Part shown: positions 21,913-34,106 of the stretch, one piece after another
Numbering within the stretch: the first letter of the stretch is position 1
Layout: the number at the start of each line of letters is the position of its first letter
Source: Apiotrichum sp. Y4204
Lineage: Eukaryota > Basidiomycota > Tremellomycetes > Trichosporonales > Trichosporonaceae
Direction: 5' to 3'
Length of the DNA: 64,000 bases
NCBI GenBank assembly: GCA_025531455.1
Contig: JAMYHL010000035.1
Span: forward strand, 434,001-498,000
Made by a program: the position numbers and the translations under genes
The notes under the pieces: generated by a model
Told to the model about the DNA's origin: nothing
The model's input: only the letters and a program-made list of their open reading frames with translations
Database searches by the model: none

Positions 21913-23422
21913 ATGTCGCCCCCCGTCCCCGCCGGCGTCCAGCTGGGCTTCATGAACCCCTCGCAGCCGTTCCTCGCCCCGCCCGCCCCGGCATTCCCGC
22001 ACCAGACCGTCCACTGGAACGGCGACGAGCCCTATCTCCAAGCACGGGAAGATCTGCGCATCACGCCGTTCCGCCTCTCAGACGCGCCCGCACTGGTACG
22101 CCCGCAAACCACGAAAAGTACTAAATTCAGGCGGACCTCCTCGGCCACCCCGACGTCGGGAGGTACTCGTACGACCGGCCGTATCCGTACACCCTCTCCG
22201 CGGCTGAGGCGAAGATCGCGGCCGCCATGCCGGATGCTGACGCGCTCGCGATGCTGAGGGCCGACGGCGTGCTGGATACTAGCCCGTTCACGGCGATACG
22301 GTACCGCCCCGCCCCGAAGAGCGCGAACGGCACCGAGACGGAGACTAGTGCCGATCCCGATGCCGAAGGATACGTCCTTGTGGGGGACGTGAATGTGTGG
22401 CTGCGCGGCGACGGGCGCGGAATCCTGGGACTCGCATACGACGTGCACCCCGCTTGGGCGCGGCGGGGTATCGGGCGCGCGGCGGTCTCCTGCGTGATGG
22501 GGTGGGCCGCGCGCGCGATGGACTGTGATAAAATCGAGGCAGTGAGAACTAAGCATTATGCCATGCTGATACTAGTACACGGAAAGCATCAACGCCGCGT
22601 CTGCCGGGCTACTCCAGAACCTGGCCTTTGGCGACGTCGCGACCATCACCGCGCCCTGGCCCGAGATCAGCGGCGGCGGGACGCGCGAGCTGCACGTCTG
22701 GCAGCGCCGCCTGCCCGCGCCAGACGTGTGGGTCGCGGTCCCTGCGCCCGCGCCGTCGCTTCCCGTGCAGTGGGACGGCACCGAGCCTTTCCTCGACCTC
22801 GGGGATGTGAGGCTCACGCCGTACCGCGACACGCAGGAGGAAATTGATGATCTCGTGAGTTGGGACTTTTTATTCTTATTTTAATTTTGTGTTTCGCGCT
22901 CACGTCCAGATGGCGCTCTCAAACCATCCCATCGTCGCGGCATGGACATATACCCGTCCGACTCCATTTCTCGAGTCCCACGCGCGTGCGCGGCTAGACG
23001 CGAATCTGGAGAAACAGGCGGCGGCAATCGACGCCCTCCGCGCCGGGAGGCGGGTCGAGTGGCTGCCCTTCACTGTCATCCGGCAGGACGGGCGGCTTGT
23101 GGGGGACATTGCGCTGTATCCTGCCATATGTGCCGGCGTGCCCGGGGTGGAGATGAGCTATACCCTCCACCCGGGGCTGCATGGGCGCGGGATCGGATAC
23201 CGCGCGGCGAGCGCCGTGCTGGGCTTTTACCCCGCCATGGGGGGCGGGAGGATGATGGCATATACCCAGAAGAAGAACCTTGCGTCCTCGCGGGTCCTTG
23301 AGAAGCTTGGGTATGTGGTGGCCGAGGAGATGCCCAAGCGCTGGAAGGACGGTGGTTGGCGCGAGGTGTGGTTGTGGAATCGCGAGGTGCCGGGGGCGGT
23401 GCCGAGTGAGAGTAAGGAGTAA
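21913..23422 (+). CDS. Tandem GNAT (RimL-like) N-acetyltransferase, two domains in one chain
   Basis: Four exons joined by introns 22096-22130 (35 nt), 22542-22575 (34 nt) and one near 22855-22909. Start 21913 reads MSPPVPAGVQLGFMNPSQPF. The chain contains two similar halves. Half 1 begins WNGDEPYLQAREDLRITPFR and has the acetyl-CoA motif AYDVHPAWARRGIGRAAVSC. Half 2 begins WDGTEPFLDLGDVRLTPYRD and has YTLHPGLHGRGIGYRAASAV then NLASSRVLEKLGYVVAEEMP. Both R/QxxGxG/A motifs look intact (RRGIGRA, HGRGIGY). GNAT enzymes move acetyl from acetyl-CoA to amines of proteins, amino acids or small molecules; the substrate cannot be told. Length is about 470 residues. Close neighbour of the F-box gene on the same strand. 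Confidence 0.8.
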
Positions 23423-23510
23423 CTATTAGTTGTTGTCGTAGATATCTTGCAGCTCTTCTCTTCTACTTTCTGGCTTCTCTGTGCAGATGATACATGTACA
23501 ATTGCTCTTA

Positions 23511-25933
23511 TTACAACTCCATACCTTCAGCGTCTCCCGCCCCCTCGTCGTGTACAGGCGGCTGCCAGATGCGGCTGTTGTCAGTTCAGGAGTCATTATC
23601 TCAACTCACATCTGGGTGTCGTCGCTGCATGATGCAAACAGCTTGCGCGACAGTACTGGGTTCCACGCGACAGCGTTGACCGTGTCACGGTGGCCCGAGA
23701 GCACCTCAATAGGTGCGGTCGCATTGCTCTGCCACACGTACACGTGTCCGTCCTCCGAGCCCGAGAGGATGAAGCGGTCCTTCGGGGCGCCGAATGCGCT
23801 ACGGATGAGGAAGCGGCTCTGCACGTGTCCGACAAACTTGCGGGTCAGGTGCAGGTGTGGCTCGAGGGCAAACATCTGAAGCTCGTCCGGCTGGCACGAG
23901 ACGAGGACGCGCTTGCCGTCGTGGGACAGGCGGAGTGAGGTCACCTGGGTCGTCTTGATGTCCGAGATAAAGTCGACGATATCCTTCTCTGCGATCCTCA
24001 TGACAGCCAAACCGTACTCCATCTGGGCAAAATTCACATCGCCCGACGCCTTGACCGTCTCGTCGCGGACCGAAATGGCGGGCTTGAGCTTGTTCTGGTC
24101 CGGAACACGACGCAGGTATCTCGTCGCGGCTACGATGCGGGAACCGTCGGGTGTGATGCAGAGGTCGAGTACCTGGATATTGTCCTTGATCGTCCATGTG
24201 TGTACAAACGACCCATTACGGTCGTAGAACACCACACTCGTGTCCATCGAGGCAGCCACAAACTGCGACCCATCAGGGAGCCACTGGATTGCCGAGATCG
24301 TATCGGTGTGTGGTGAGTTATCGCTGTCCGTCACCTTACGTGCGCCCGTCTAATGTAAGCCTATAATCAAACTCGCATGTCCCACCTTGGTGTCCCAGAG
24401 ATACACCTGCTTGTCGGAGGCGGTGACGAGAATCTCGCCGTCCGGCGACCAAGCGATGCAGTCGACAGCGTGACGGTGGCCCTTCAACTGGTGGAGGGGG
24501 ACCATGCTGTACTGCGTGCTCCCCGCCTGCGGCGGCTTGAGCTGCCAGATGACCGCCGTCCGATCCTTGCTCGCCGACGCCAACATGTTTCCATCCGGGC
24601 TCCACTCGATTCGCCACACCTCGTCGGTGTGATCGGCGAGAACGTGGGTGGTGACACTCGGGAACGACCCGCTTACACACTGGTGGTCATTGTATAATGA
24701 AATCGGACCACCATCATCGTGATACAAGCAGCTCTGCTGCTGGTGCTGTCGCGCCTGGTCGAGGAGGCTTGCCAGTCGGCGTGATGGAACCATCACTCGT
24801 GGCGAAATGTCCTCTACAAAGTGTCAGGTGACGACATGGCAACGGAGGCAACTGGGCCTGGAATCCCGACTCACCTTGTAGCCGTTCGAGAAGGAGGCGG
24901 CGGGAGATGCCGGCTGCACCGTCCCACTCTGCTCGGGCATAGAGATCCTCCCGATCGGAGCACATCATGTAGCTGCATCGTCAGTATCCCTCCAACGATG
25001 TAGCACGTACCTAGAGAGATCGTGGAGCGCATCGGGAGCACAGCCCGACTGGCGGAGCTCCGTACGAAGCACTGTGAGAGCCTTCTTCTGCTGGCCAGCC
25101 TCGAGATGTTCCAGATACTTTTGTCGAGCGATAAGGAACTTTGCACGGTCCACGGGCCTCTCAAATTCGTCTTTCGTCGGTGCGCTTCCAGAGGCGCAAC
25201 TGCTCCGAGATGAAGCGATCCTCGCCGTCGCAGTGATACCCATGTCAGGCAGGAGCGCCTCCGCCTCCGCCCAGCGACCGCCGGCAATGGCGGCCTGGAA
25301 GTCGATCGCCGCCCGTGATGCGAGAGTGTAGCCCGACTCCTTGGACAAGACTTGTGCTGCTTGGCTGCATGTCAGTGAGGGAGCCTTGACTTGTACCCAC
25401 CTGTAGCCCATATCATTTAACCCCTGCAGCATGAGCCGCACCACCTCCTCGCGGTTGACCGGCATACGTTTTCCAAACTCTAGTTTCCGAGACGAGGACG
25501 CCACCGGGTCCTCCGACTCGGGAACGATGCTGCCATCCATAGGCACATCAATATCTGCTGGCTGGTCTGGTCGCCAGTCCTGGTCGTCGCTGTACATCAA
25601 CGACCCGGGCGGGTGGTAGGGGCGGATACGGTCGAGAACCACAGAGGGCACGGTGAACGGCCCGTCGGGGGAGTCCGGGACCGCCGGTTCTGGGGCTACA
25701 CCATTGCTGAGTCCATTGTTGGAGACACCGTTGAAGGTGGCTTGAGCTCCCATACTGTGATGAAGCGCGTCCGGCGTGGTCACTGTCATGGAAGTGGGAG
25801 GCGCTTCAGTGTGGGGCGATTGCTGTGCGAGTGGAGTAGGGGAGGAGGGACGGAGTCGCTGTGTAGGGCGTGCAGAGTCGTCGTTGTCGGCGTCGGGGGA
25901 ATCGGGTCGGCGGCGAATGGTCCCTCGCTGCAT
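23511..25933 (-). CDS. GID7: GID/CTLH ubiquitin ligase subunit Gid7 (WDR26 family)
   Basis: Scaffold and substrate-recruiting subunit of the GID/CTLH E3 ligase that, in yeast, degrades gluconeogenic enzymes when glucose returns. Start 25933 reads MQRGTIRRRPDSPDADNDDS; about 160 disordered residues precede the LisH (NREEVVRLMLQGLNDMGY). CTLH follows (AAIDFQAAIAGGRWAEAEAL), then FLIARQKYLEHLEAGQQKKA and MMCSDREDLYARAEWDG. The WD40 propeller starts LADHTDEVWRIEWSPDGNML and includes LKGHRHAVDCIAWSPDGEIL, DTISAIQWLPDGSQFVAASM, FILSGSEDGHVYVWQSNATA and LSGHRDTVNAVAWNPVLSRK. The final exon after a 35-nt intron completes IRIWQPPVHDEGAGDAEGME. Domain order and spacing match WDR26 closely. An unusually long upstream region precedes it. 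Confidence 0.92.
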
Positions 25934-27996
25934 GATAGGTGCGCGAGCGAGGGCGTGGAGGTGGAGAGGCGAATGGGGTGGGTGGATGATAGGGTGGCGA
26001 TGACGGGGCGGAGAGGTTGGGGTGGGGGCACAGTGTCAGTCTGGTGATGCAAGAGACGTAGGGGACAAGACTCGACAAGAGGTGTAGTGAGAAAGAGAAC
26101 GATAAGAAGATACGTACCAGAAAAAAAGAGGATAAGTCGAAGTGGTCACGACGGAATGATGGTGGTGCTTGGTGGGGTTCGGGTGTGGGGTGCTGGGTGC
26201 TGACTGGCTGGGCTGGAGGGGGATTGTATGGTGGTGGGGGTGCGAGTTGGGTGGCAACTCTGTAACCAGTCTCCAATCTGTACTCTACTCTTCCTTTACT
26301 TTTTGCTTCTCCAGAGGACTCGGAGGGCCAAAGGGAGCAAATACACAGAAGAAAGGGGGCAGATGGAATAAAGTCAGGTCGACTACCAGTGTCGGGGAGG
26401 TCGCAGACGAGACGAAACGAATGCAGAGGGGACTGCCGTGTTGTGGCAGAGCGTGACAACCTAAACAGTAGGTGTGATGGGATCGTGTAGGATTGTGTAT
26501 GCAATTAAGAGACCGAGAACGTAACGAGGCGGAGTGGGGGGTTGGTGTCTGGTGCCGGGATCTGCGTGGAGTGTGATGCCTCTTGTGCGTGCGCTGGGAG
26601 TGCAAGTGTCGCAGGTGCTGTCGCAGGCGCTGGGAGGCGGCTGAGGTGTTGGTAGAGGTCGTCGATGTTCAAAGAGTGCAATCACAACAACAATGGCAGG
26701 GGAGATGAGAAGAACAGGATATGGTGAGGTAGAGATGCAGTGATGTGGTCTGAGCACGGCAGGTGGGTGCTATGGGTGCTGCAGCGCAGTGGCCGTTGTC
26801 GGCGTCGAGCTTGACTGAAGGGCTTGGCTGGATCGGGCTGTCGTGCGGCGACGACAACAGACGAGACGGGCAGGTGCGGATGCGGGTGCTGTTGCGCAGA
26901 GATGATGGTTGTTGCGGTACGGTGTGGTAGGTAGTTGCCCGATATCTCTCTGAATACACACCCCCGATCAATCTTGCTGCTGCACGCAGATGCAATAGTC
27001 CTCCCGACTCGTGTCTCCACAAGACCTAGGAACCGTTCTCGAACGTCGGTAGTTGTGCTTGTGGCGCGAGGCTTGGCTCCACAGAGTAGTAGCCGTAGTG
27101 CAAAGTGTGCTGATGGTCGGTGGTGATGACGATGATATGCGATGATGATGACAATAATAAACTACTACTGTGGTCATTGACCGCCCCGGATGCGATGATG
27201 AAATACATTTCTCTGGTTGTTGATGGCGTGGGCCTCGGGTCCGGAACTCTCTCCCTTGTCTCGTCACGCTCCACCCACCGCCACCGCGGCGACCGCCACC
27301 GAGCTGCAGCTCCATCATGTCGAACTCACACCTCGATAGCTTCCGAGAAGCTCTCTGTGCATGCATCCTGCATCGCTGCTCTCAACACGGACCTCGGAGG
27401 GACAGTGCGCCGCGCCGCGGTGGACTGCAGATACCAGGAATCAGGAGAAGATCAAGGCACCTCCACCCAGCCCAGCGCACCTCACACTCTCCTGACAAGG
27501 TTTCCCACAAACCCTCCACAGTCTCCCACTCCAGCTACAGCCCGTTGATTTGGGTGGAGCAAAGTGGGGTCATCGGTCGCGTCAGATGGTCTCGAACTTA
27601 CAAGCCGAGGAGCGCCGCGTTCGCCGCGACCAGGATCCAGGAGAGTGGAGCTACTGTACCATGTTCTTCGGCAGAGTAGATGGGGCGGGCGATATCGCCG
27701 ATGCACCTTGAGCGATGAGTGGGGCCACGAGCCTGGACTGTTTGGTTCGTTCGCTTCCAGTCTTGTGGATTGCGTTCTGCACTTCTGCCGGTATATCTCG
27801 TCCTCGGAATCACGGGCAATGAGGTCGCGGTCGCGAGCTCGTCCGTGTAGGGCAACCACAATTCAACCGCGATCCGTCGTAATCACAATCTGCAGCTCTG
27901 GATCTCGGTATCGAAGCTAGTATCACATGCCACAGTCTATACAAACAGCCCCGGGCTCACTCTACACCGGGCCCAACCTCCTGTGCACTGGCCACC
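25934..27996. other. Upstream region of GID7 and downstream of IES2
   Basis: About 2.06 kb. On the minus strand the part next to GID7 (25950-26900) is strongly C/T-rich (many CTCCAC, CCCTC and TCTC runs), as expected for a long leader or core promoter. A weak minus-strand open frame at 27598-27861 has a hydrophobic end (WILVAANAALLGL) and a GTAAGT site just after it, but lacks an ATG; I do not call it a gene. Confidence 0.5.
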
Positions 27997-29226
27997 TCAC
28001 ACGAGCGTCTTCTCCACCTGTTTGAGGTGCGCGAGGCTGCAACCCCCGACCTCAAACTTGGCCACGCAGCGGTATTTGCGCGGCGCGTCACACCCGGGCA
28101 CGGCACATGATGCCGCCTTGCTTACCGGCTGCTGCCCGCTCTCTGCCTCGCCCTCCCCAATCGCAATCCACTCCTCTCTTCCCGGAGGAACAGCAAGTGC
28201 GAGGACGAGCTTGTCGCCGTCCATGCGCGACTCAAAGTGGATTCCGTCAGCGGGCGCGCGTTTCGTCGGCGACGACATGCCGCTTTCCCGCGCGCTCTCC
28301 GTGTCCGGCATCGGCGACACATTGTCGAGTTTGGACCGCGAGCGGCCAGTCTGCGCGCGCAGCAGGCGGTTGATCGTTTGATCCTGGGGTTAGGCGTGTT
28401 GTGGCATTGAGGGGGCACCCACCTGCTCGTCCTGCAGCCGCTGCTCGTTCTGACGCTTGCGGCGGCGCGCCATCTCCTCGCGCTTCTGCAGCCGTTCCGC
28501 CTCGGTGAGGATGGGCTTGAGCTTGGGTTGTCCATCTGGGTAGAAAAGGTATCCAGTGCGCAAGTGAGCAGATGTGGAAGGAATAGGGCATACGGACGAA
28601 GGAATGACAGTCAACGCACAGAAGAAGCAAGTGTCAGCACAAAACCGCATACTCCACCAGCACCCCCACTCACCAGGCAGCGCAATGAGCGTCTCCTGCA
28701 AATCCTTATTCGTCCGCGCGCGCTGGCGCGCCGTCATCTTACTCGGCGACGCCGTATCGTCCTCTTCCTCCTCGAGCTCATCCTCCTCTTCCGCTTCGGC
28801 GGCCACCTCAACCTCTGGCTCCTCGCTGTCCTTGCGCTTGCGCTTGTTTGTCTCTTTGGCCTCCTTGGCCGCGCTCGCGGCGTTCGCAGCCGTAGCAGCC
28901 ACAGCGGCGGCGCGCTTCGACCGTCCCGCGCTGGATCCCGCGCCAGAACCGCCGGGCGCGACGCGCAGCTTGATCTTCACGTTGCTCGCTTCCGGGGTTG
29001 CGGCCGCCGAGAAGTCGTCGTCCGAGCCTACTGTCAGCCGCTATAATAAGTGGTTGAATCCGGAACTGGCAACCACCAGTACGCGGCACGTACCCGGGGC
29101 ATCCTCCTCGCTCTCGAGCTCGTCCTCTTCCACATCAATGTCGTCCAGCGGCGAGCTCTCGTTCTCGGATGCCGAGTCGATCACGCGCTTTGCGCGGCGC
29201 GCGGCGGAAGATACTGCGGGTGGCAT
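27997..29226 (-). CDS. IES2: INO80 chromatin-remodelling complex subunit Ies2 (INO80B)
   Basis: Nuclear subunit that stimulates the Ino80 ATPase. Start 29226 reads MPPAVSSAARRAKRVIDSAS, then acidic sequence (PLDDIDVEEDELESEEDAPG) and, across an intron, NVKIKLRVAPGGSGAGS. A Lys/Glu-rich middle follows with SKMTARQRARTNKDLQETLI. The PAPA-1 segment is KLKPILTEAERLQKREEMAR then RRKRQNEQRLQDEQ. The C-terminus has a HIT-type zinc-finger remnant: CAVPGCDAPRKYRCVAKFEV then GGCSLAHLKQVEK. Introns lie near 29031-29092, 28531-28673 and 28386-28422. The TGA is at 27997-27999. It shares a 319-bp divergent spacer with TIM9. Domain content and order fit the family well. Confidence 0.88.
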
Positions 29227-29545
29227 CGTGGAGTGGAGTGGGAGGGAAGTGGGATGATGTAGGGGGCGGCGTGCTGGATGTGGTGTGTAGGACAAAGGGG
29301 AAGAGAGGAGTCGGGAACAGACGACGGATGCAGCAAGTTCTATTGTCGTCGCTCCTCGCTGTCATTCGTGGCTGGAAAGGTTGTTTTAGCAGCATGCAGC
29401 AGTCAACCTCCACCGACGTAAAATGTGTTCCCTCATTTTACAAGTCCACCAAGTCTCCACACACTTCTACTGCACCACTTCACACCACTCCGCCACCCGA
29501 ATTTTCGTCCATCCACACCCCATCTCCCTTCCATTTCAACCGACC
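29227..29545. promoter_or_regulatory. Divergent intergenic region between IES2 and TIM9
   Basis: A 319-bp spacer separates the two opposite start codons. C/T- and A-rich sequence (CACCACTTCACACCACTCCG, CATCTCCCTTCCATTTCAAC) precedes the TIM9 ATG. No TATA box is evident. Confidence 0.55.
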
Positions 29546-30186
29546 ATGGATTTCAGCCAGTTCAACGCCGCCGAGCAGGCCCAGATGGGCAAGATCATCG
29601 AGCGCAAGCAGGTGGGTCCGCCAGTCCCGAGCGGACAAGGGCCGAGAGCGGGGACGGGAGAGGTGTAGCCACTGTCCTTTCCTCAGAGCCGCTTCGCCCT
29701 TTTCATAATATGTTCAGAGCACTGACATTCCCCCAGATGCAGGACTTTATGAAGCTCTACTCTGGCCTCGTGGAGCGCTGCTTCAACGCGTGCGCGCAGG
29801 ACTTTACGTCCAAGGCGCTGAGCACGAACGAGGTGAGTTGGAGAGAACATGAGGCCGACGAGCGAGAGGGAAGGCGTTCACTGCGCATGGCCTATGGTCG
29901 CCTCAGGTGTGATAATGAACGGGGGACCGAGATACGTTGTGGAGATCAGCGAGCTATGAAGCCCTATGTTGAGCTCGTCGGTTTCTACTCATCTCGCCAT
30001 GTCGCATTCCTCTCCGCTTCATCTCCCGCGACTTTGCTAACCGCAGACGACGTGCGTCAACAACTGCGCGGACAAGTTCCTCAAGCACTCTGAGCGCGTC
30101 GGCGCGCGATTCGCAGAGCACAATGCAGGTGAGTTTCAGCTCCAAAATAGTGATTGAGCTGACGGCCAGCGCAAATGAAGCAGTAG
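29546..30186 (+). CDS. TIM9: Mitochondrial intermembrane-space chaperone Tim9
   Basis: Small Tim subunit; with Tim10 it escorts hydrophobic carriers to the TIM22 translocase. Four exons: 29546-29611, 29737-about 29832, about 30047-30127 and a last exon ending TAG at 30184-30186. The product of about 86 residues reads [20 protein letters not shown], then [40 protein letters not shown] and [18 protein letters not shown]. The twin CX3C motifs (CFNAC, CVNNC) that form the two disulfides are both intact. The spacing and the SERVG segment are diagnostic for Tim9 rather than Tim10. The third intron is about 214 nt, longer than usual here. The last exon adds only five codons (AQMKQ). Confidence 0.95.
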
Positions 30187-30685
30187 TTATATGTATGACT
30201 AGCATTCTGGATAAGGGGGCTGCGCTGTATTACTGACGAACGGCGGGGGGGGCCGCATCCCCGCAGGGTCCTTGGGCGGAGGGAAAGCTCGAACTGTTAA
30301 GGATATACTCACCCGCGCGACACCGCATACTGGCACACCTCTTCGGAGATGCACCGACGGCCGCAGATCTCGCCGGGCGGCTGACGGGCTTGCGCGGAGC
30401 TGACCTACAGTATGTATTTATGAGGGACACAACAGACGGCCGGGTGCGATACAGGAGATCCGCAGCTCTGTTTTGTCGGCGGTGTCGGCTTCGGAGAGAA
30501 CGACATGAGAGATAAATGGTTATTCAGTCAATGGGTACTTTGTCGTACATCAAGGCGACGCGAGAGCCGTCACCGCCGCGTGCTCCAACGCTCACTCCCA
30601 CCCCTCCTAGCCTCCTTCCCCTACGAGATATGAAAACTATGCATATGAGGTAGACGACATAATACAGACAGCGCTCGTATCCGCA
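30187..30685. other. Convergent spacer between TIM9 and ITC1
   Basis: A 499-bp stretch between two 3' ends. A short run of eight G lies near 30245-30252. No gene or terminator hairpin recognised. Confidence 0.5.
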
Positions 30686-33600
30686 CTAGTCTTTGCCCGG
30701 CGTACGGCGGTTCTGGCGTCAGCAATTTACCTCTGGGTACACCCACCTTCCAGCCGAGGTATCCGGGCTCCTTGTCGTCCTCGGCGGTCCTGCGCGGCCG
30801 CGTGCGGCGTCCCGTATCTTCCTCGGGGACGGCATCGAGCCCGAGCGCGAGGCGGCGGGCGCGGCACCCGCCCTCAATCTCGGGCCACCACTGCTTGAGC
30901 GCGCGCTGGAGGTGCAGTTCGCGCACGCCCCGCGGATTCAGATAGCGGTACAGCGCGTCGAGCTGCTCGGGCGTGTCGTACACTGCCCACTGGCCCGGTG
31001 CGAGGCGGCCCTCGCCCTCGTCTTTTGTGCGGCGCGCGTCGAGCGCGGCGGGGGTGATTTCCGGAAAGGTCTCGGCAGCTGACGCACGGCACAGCTCGAG
31101 CTCCAGCTCGTCTGGCCCTTGCAGGTACAGCCGACCGGTGCCCCATTGGATCTTCGACGAGCCGTCGCGGTAGAGCGGCGCGCTGCCGAGCCCGTCCATC
31201 CACCACACGCGGTTACCGAAGCGGTCCGTCCCGATCGGCCGGGTGCGCAGCGCGTAGAAATATCGCCGGAAGTCGAGCTCGAGCTGCTTGAGCTGCGCGT
31301 CCAGCTCGGCCTCTTCGTCCTGCAGACGCTTCTTCTCGGTCGCGAGCTGCTTCTGCTCAACCTTCTTGGCCTTGAGCTCCTCGCGCTCCTTGGCCACCTT
31401 GGCGAGACGTATCGCTTCTTCAGCTTCGCGTTCTGCTGCGCGCTCCTTCATCGCGCGCCGGCGGGATGCACCAGCCCGTGCGCGACCCACATCAGATACC
31501 GGCGACGACATGTGCGAGCGGTCCTCGCCCTCGCCCATCATGGACTCGTCGAGCTCGTCCTGCTCTGCGTTCCCTGTTGTCCCGTTCGTGTGCCCGTTGG
31601 GCGTTGCAGCGCGGGACACTGCAGCTGAGACATCGCCGTCCCCCTCCTTCTTTTCCTCCTTGGGCTCGAGGGCTTCAAGCTCGGCATGACTGAGAGTTAG
31701 TACCTGAGTTTTCTGCCAACTCACACTCTGCGATGTTCGCGACGCGCCTCAATCTGGTCTTTGCGGACCTCAGTGAGCAGCGAGCTCGCCTCCTCCATGT
31801 AGTCGCGGATTTCGCCTGTTTGGGACACGAGCTCGATGAGGAAAGCGATGATGTTGAGCTTGTGGACAAAGTGAAGTGAAGAGTACCGCTTTTCTGGCTT
31901 TGAAGGGACGAGGCCAGAGCCACCAGTATTGCTGCTTGGGCCAGTGGACCAGGTCGGGCGTGTGGGTGCCGGCTTGTCCTCAAATGTCAGATGTAGGATG
32001 TTGTCCAGATATTTCGGCAGCACATCGAGCGTGGCGCGCTCCCACAGACATCCCACCAGCGCAGCCTCCCATCCGCGCCTGTTGTCACGGGCAGAAAGCT
32101 CCTTGTCGCGCCACTTCTTGGCCATCTCTTCCGCTGCAGGACGAAGCGACTCGGCCGTCGCGCCCTTGTTGCCCTCCCAGTAGTCTGTGTCGTTCTCCAT
32201 CTGTTGTCCTGTGTGGGCCAACGGGACGACCGGGTCATTCCCAGCAGCGGCATCACGCACAAGAGCGTTCAGCAGTGCCGCGTGAATCTCCACCAGCAAT
32301 GGAACAGGTGACGTGTACGGGTCGGAGTGGTACAGAGACTGTTCAAGGTCGTCCACTGTAAATGTCGATAGCCCGAGCGGCTTGCCCATGACATTGAGGA
32401 AGCTCCATGCCATGAGGAACTTCTCAAATTCCTCCCCGAAGGGCACCTGCTTGTTCGGTGACGGACGGACTTCGATGCGCCCTGCTGGTCCATCCCGCTC
32501 CGGGGCATACTCGACAAGAAGATCTGAGAGTTAGGTCGTACAGGCATCTAAACTCACCTTCAGCTGGGTACTTGATCGCCCTCTTCTTCTTCCGCTCCTC
32601 CTCCTCTTCCTTCTCCTTCCGCAGCCGCTCCTTCTCCCGCTCCCGCTCCTCCTTCTCCTTCAGCTTGGCAAGTGCTGCCGCTTCACGTTCAGCCTGTTTG
32701 GCGGCGCTGGGGCCACTCTTCTTCTTCTTCTTTGTCGCAGGTTCAGACTCGGCGGCCGTCTCGTCCAGCTCGCTGTGCGTGATTCCAAGACGCTCGTCCC
32801 GCTCGCGCTTCCGCTTGTCGAGCTCGCGCTTCTTGATCTCGGCAACCGAGCTGCGCGTGTCGTCCGTCATCTCAGTCGGGAGGCCGTACCGCTTGCCAAA
32901 CTTCTTCTTCACAATCCACGGCGAGAAGATTGCTGCCTCGCGGTGAACACAGTCGCGGATGAAGCGCTTGAGCATTGCGCGGGAAAAGTTGATGCGATCG
33001 CGGCTGCGTGTGAGATGAGCTCCTCCGAGAAGCAACCTACCTGATCTTGTCGGCCTGGATCTCCATCACACTGCCCTCCCACTTCTCACCCTTGTTCTCC
33101 TCTCCATCCTGGCTCCCGCTCGCCTCTCCGTCGCCCTCCTCGATGAGACGCACGCGGTAGAAATACTTCATCGGATCGTCGATGCTGTTGACCTCCTCGT
33201 TTGTCATAGAGAGCTCGACGGCGTACGGGTGGCAGGGAGAGGCTCCAGGCGGGGGATGCAAGTTCTTCGGAGGGAAGGTACCGACTATACGCGCGAGATA
33301 CTTGTCCCCCTGGACATCGACAAACACTTCTGCAGACGTCAGTGCCTCCTTCTGGTGTATTCCACCCACTTTCATTATCAAAGAACCGGTTCACGAAGCG
33401 CTCAAAGACGCGGTCTGCGAGTGTCTCGAGCTTTCCTTCCACCTCTGCGACGACGTCAGCTAGGCCCTGGAATGTCCGGAAGTGGCTCACGGAAGTTCAC
33501 AGCCTGGAGGACTGCCTTTCGCAGCTGTTTTGGGAAGCGCGAGTGGAGCTGCTTGACCTCCATGGCCTCATTCTCGAGAGCATCAAAGTATGAGAGGCCC

Positions 33601-34106
33601 GACCTTCCGCTCACTGGGCGAGTCAGTTGCGAGCCGCTGGTTTCTTCTCACCTTCACACTGGAAGACCTGCAGGTCGTAGAATGCTCTCCTTGTCGCAAA
33701 CGATCTGCGGTTAGATCACACCAATTGGAACCACCTACTCGTAGTCCATGAAGACCTCTCCCGTCTCGGGCATGTAGAAGACGTCCATGTCCTTGACGCG
33801 ATACCCAGGTGCTGGAGGCGGGGGCATGGCAACGCTGCCATTTGTGGCACCATTTGCCTTGTGGCCGCTGCGTTTTGGCGGCGGCGGCGCATTAAGGCTG
33901 GGATCATTGAGCGCGTGGATGAGCTTGTCGAGCTGCTCCTCGTCGCCCTTTCCGTCCTTTGGAACGCCTATCGCGTCTAAGGCCGATGTGGACGCGTGCT
34001 GGTCGGATTCGGAGGCGGCGGTGGAGGTCCCCTGGAGTGGCTGGGCGATGGCGGACAGGGAGGGGAGCGGGTGCATCAGCACGGGCTTGCGTTTGAGAAG
34101 CGGCAT
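30686..34106 (-). CDS. ITC1: ISWI complex subunit Itc1 (ACF1/WSTF family, WAC-DDT-WHIM)
   Basis: Non-catalytic partner of the ISWI ATPase (ISW2/ACF-type), needed for nucleosome spacing and repression. Start 34106 reads MPLLKRKPVLMHPLPSLSAI. The WAC domain begins RVKDMDVFYMPETGEVFMDY and runs through several short introns to FERFVNRFFDNE. A Lys/Glu-rich coiled region follows (AKLKEKEEREREKERLRKEK). The DDT domain is FLMAWSFLNVMGKPLGLSTF then TVDDLEQSLYHSDP. WHIM1 follows (FVHKLNIIAFLIELVSQTGE), and WHIM2/3 is DRFGNRVWWMDGLGSAPLYR with LDALYRYLNPRGVRELHLQR. The last intron is 30713-30746 (34 nt), and the final exon reads NRRTPGKD. Other precisely placed introns are 31690-31724 and 32524-32557. 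Full family domain set is present. Confidence 0.92.

Noticed and set aside
27598..27861. Minus-strand frame with hydrophobic end and following GTAAGT
   Set aside because: There is no ATG in frame and no upstream exon that I could join; the hydrophobic end alone is weak evidence.
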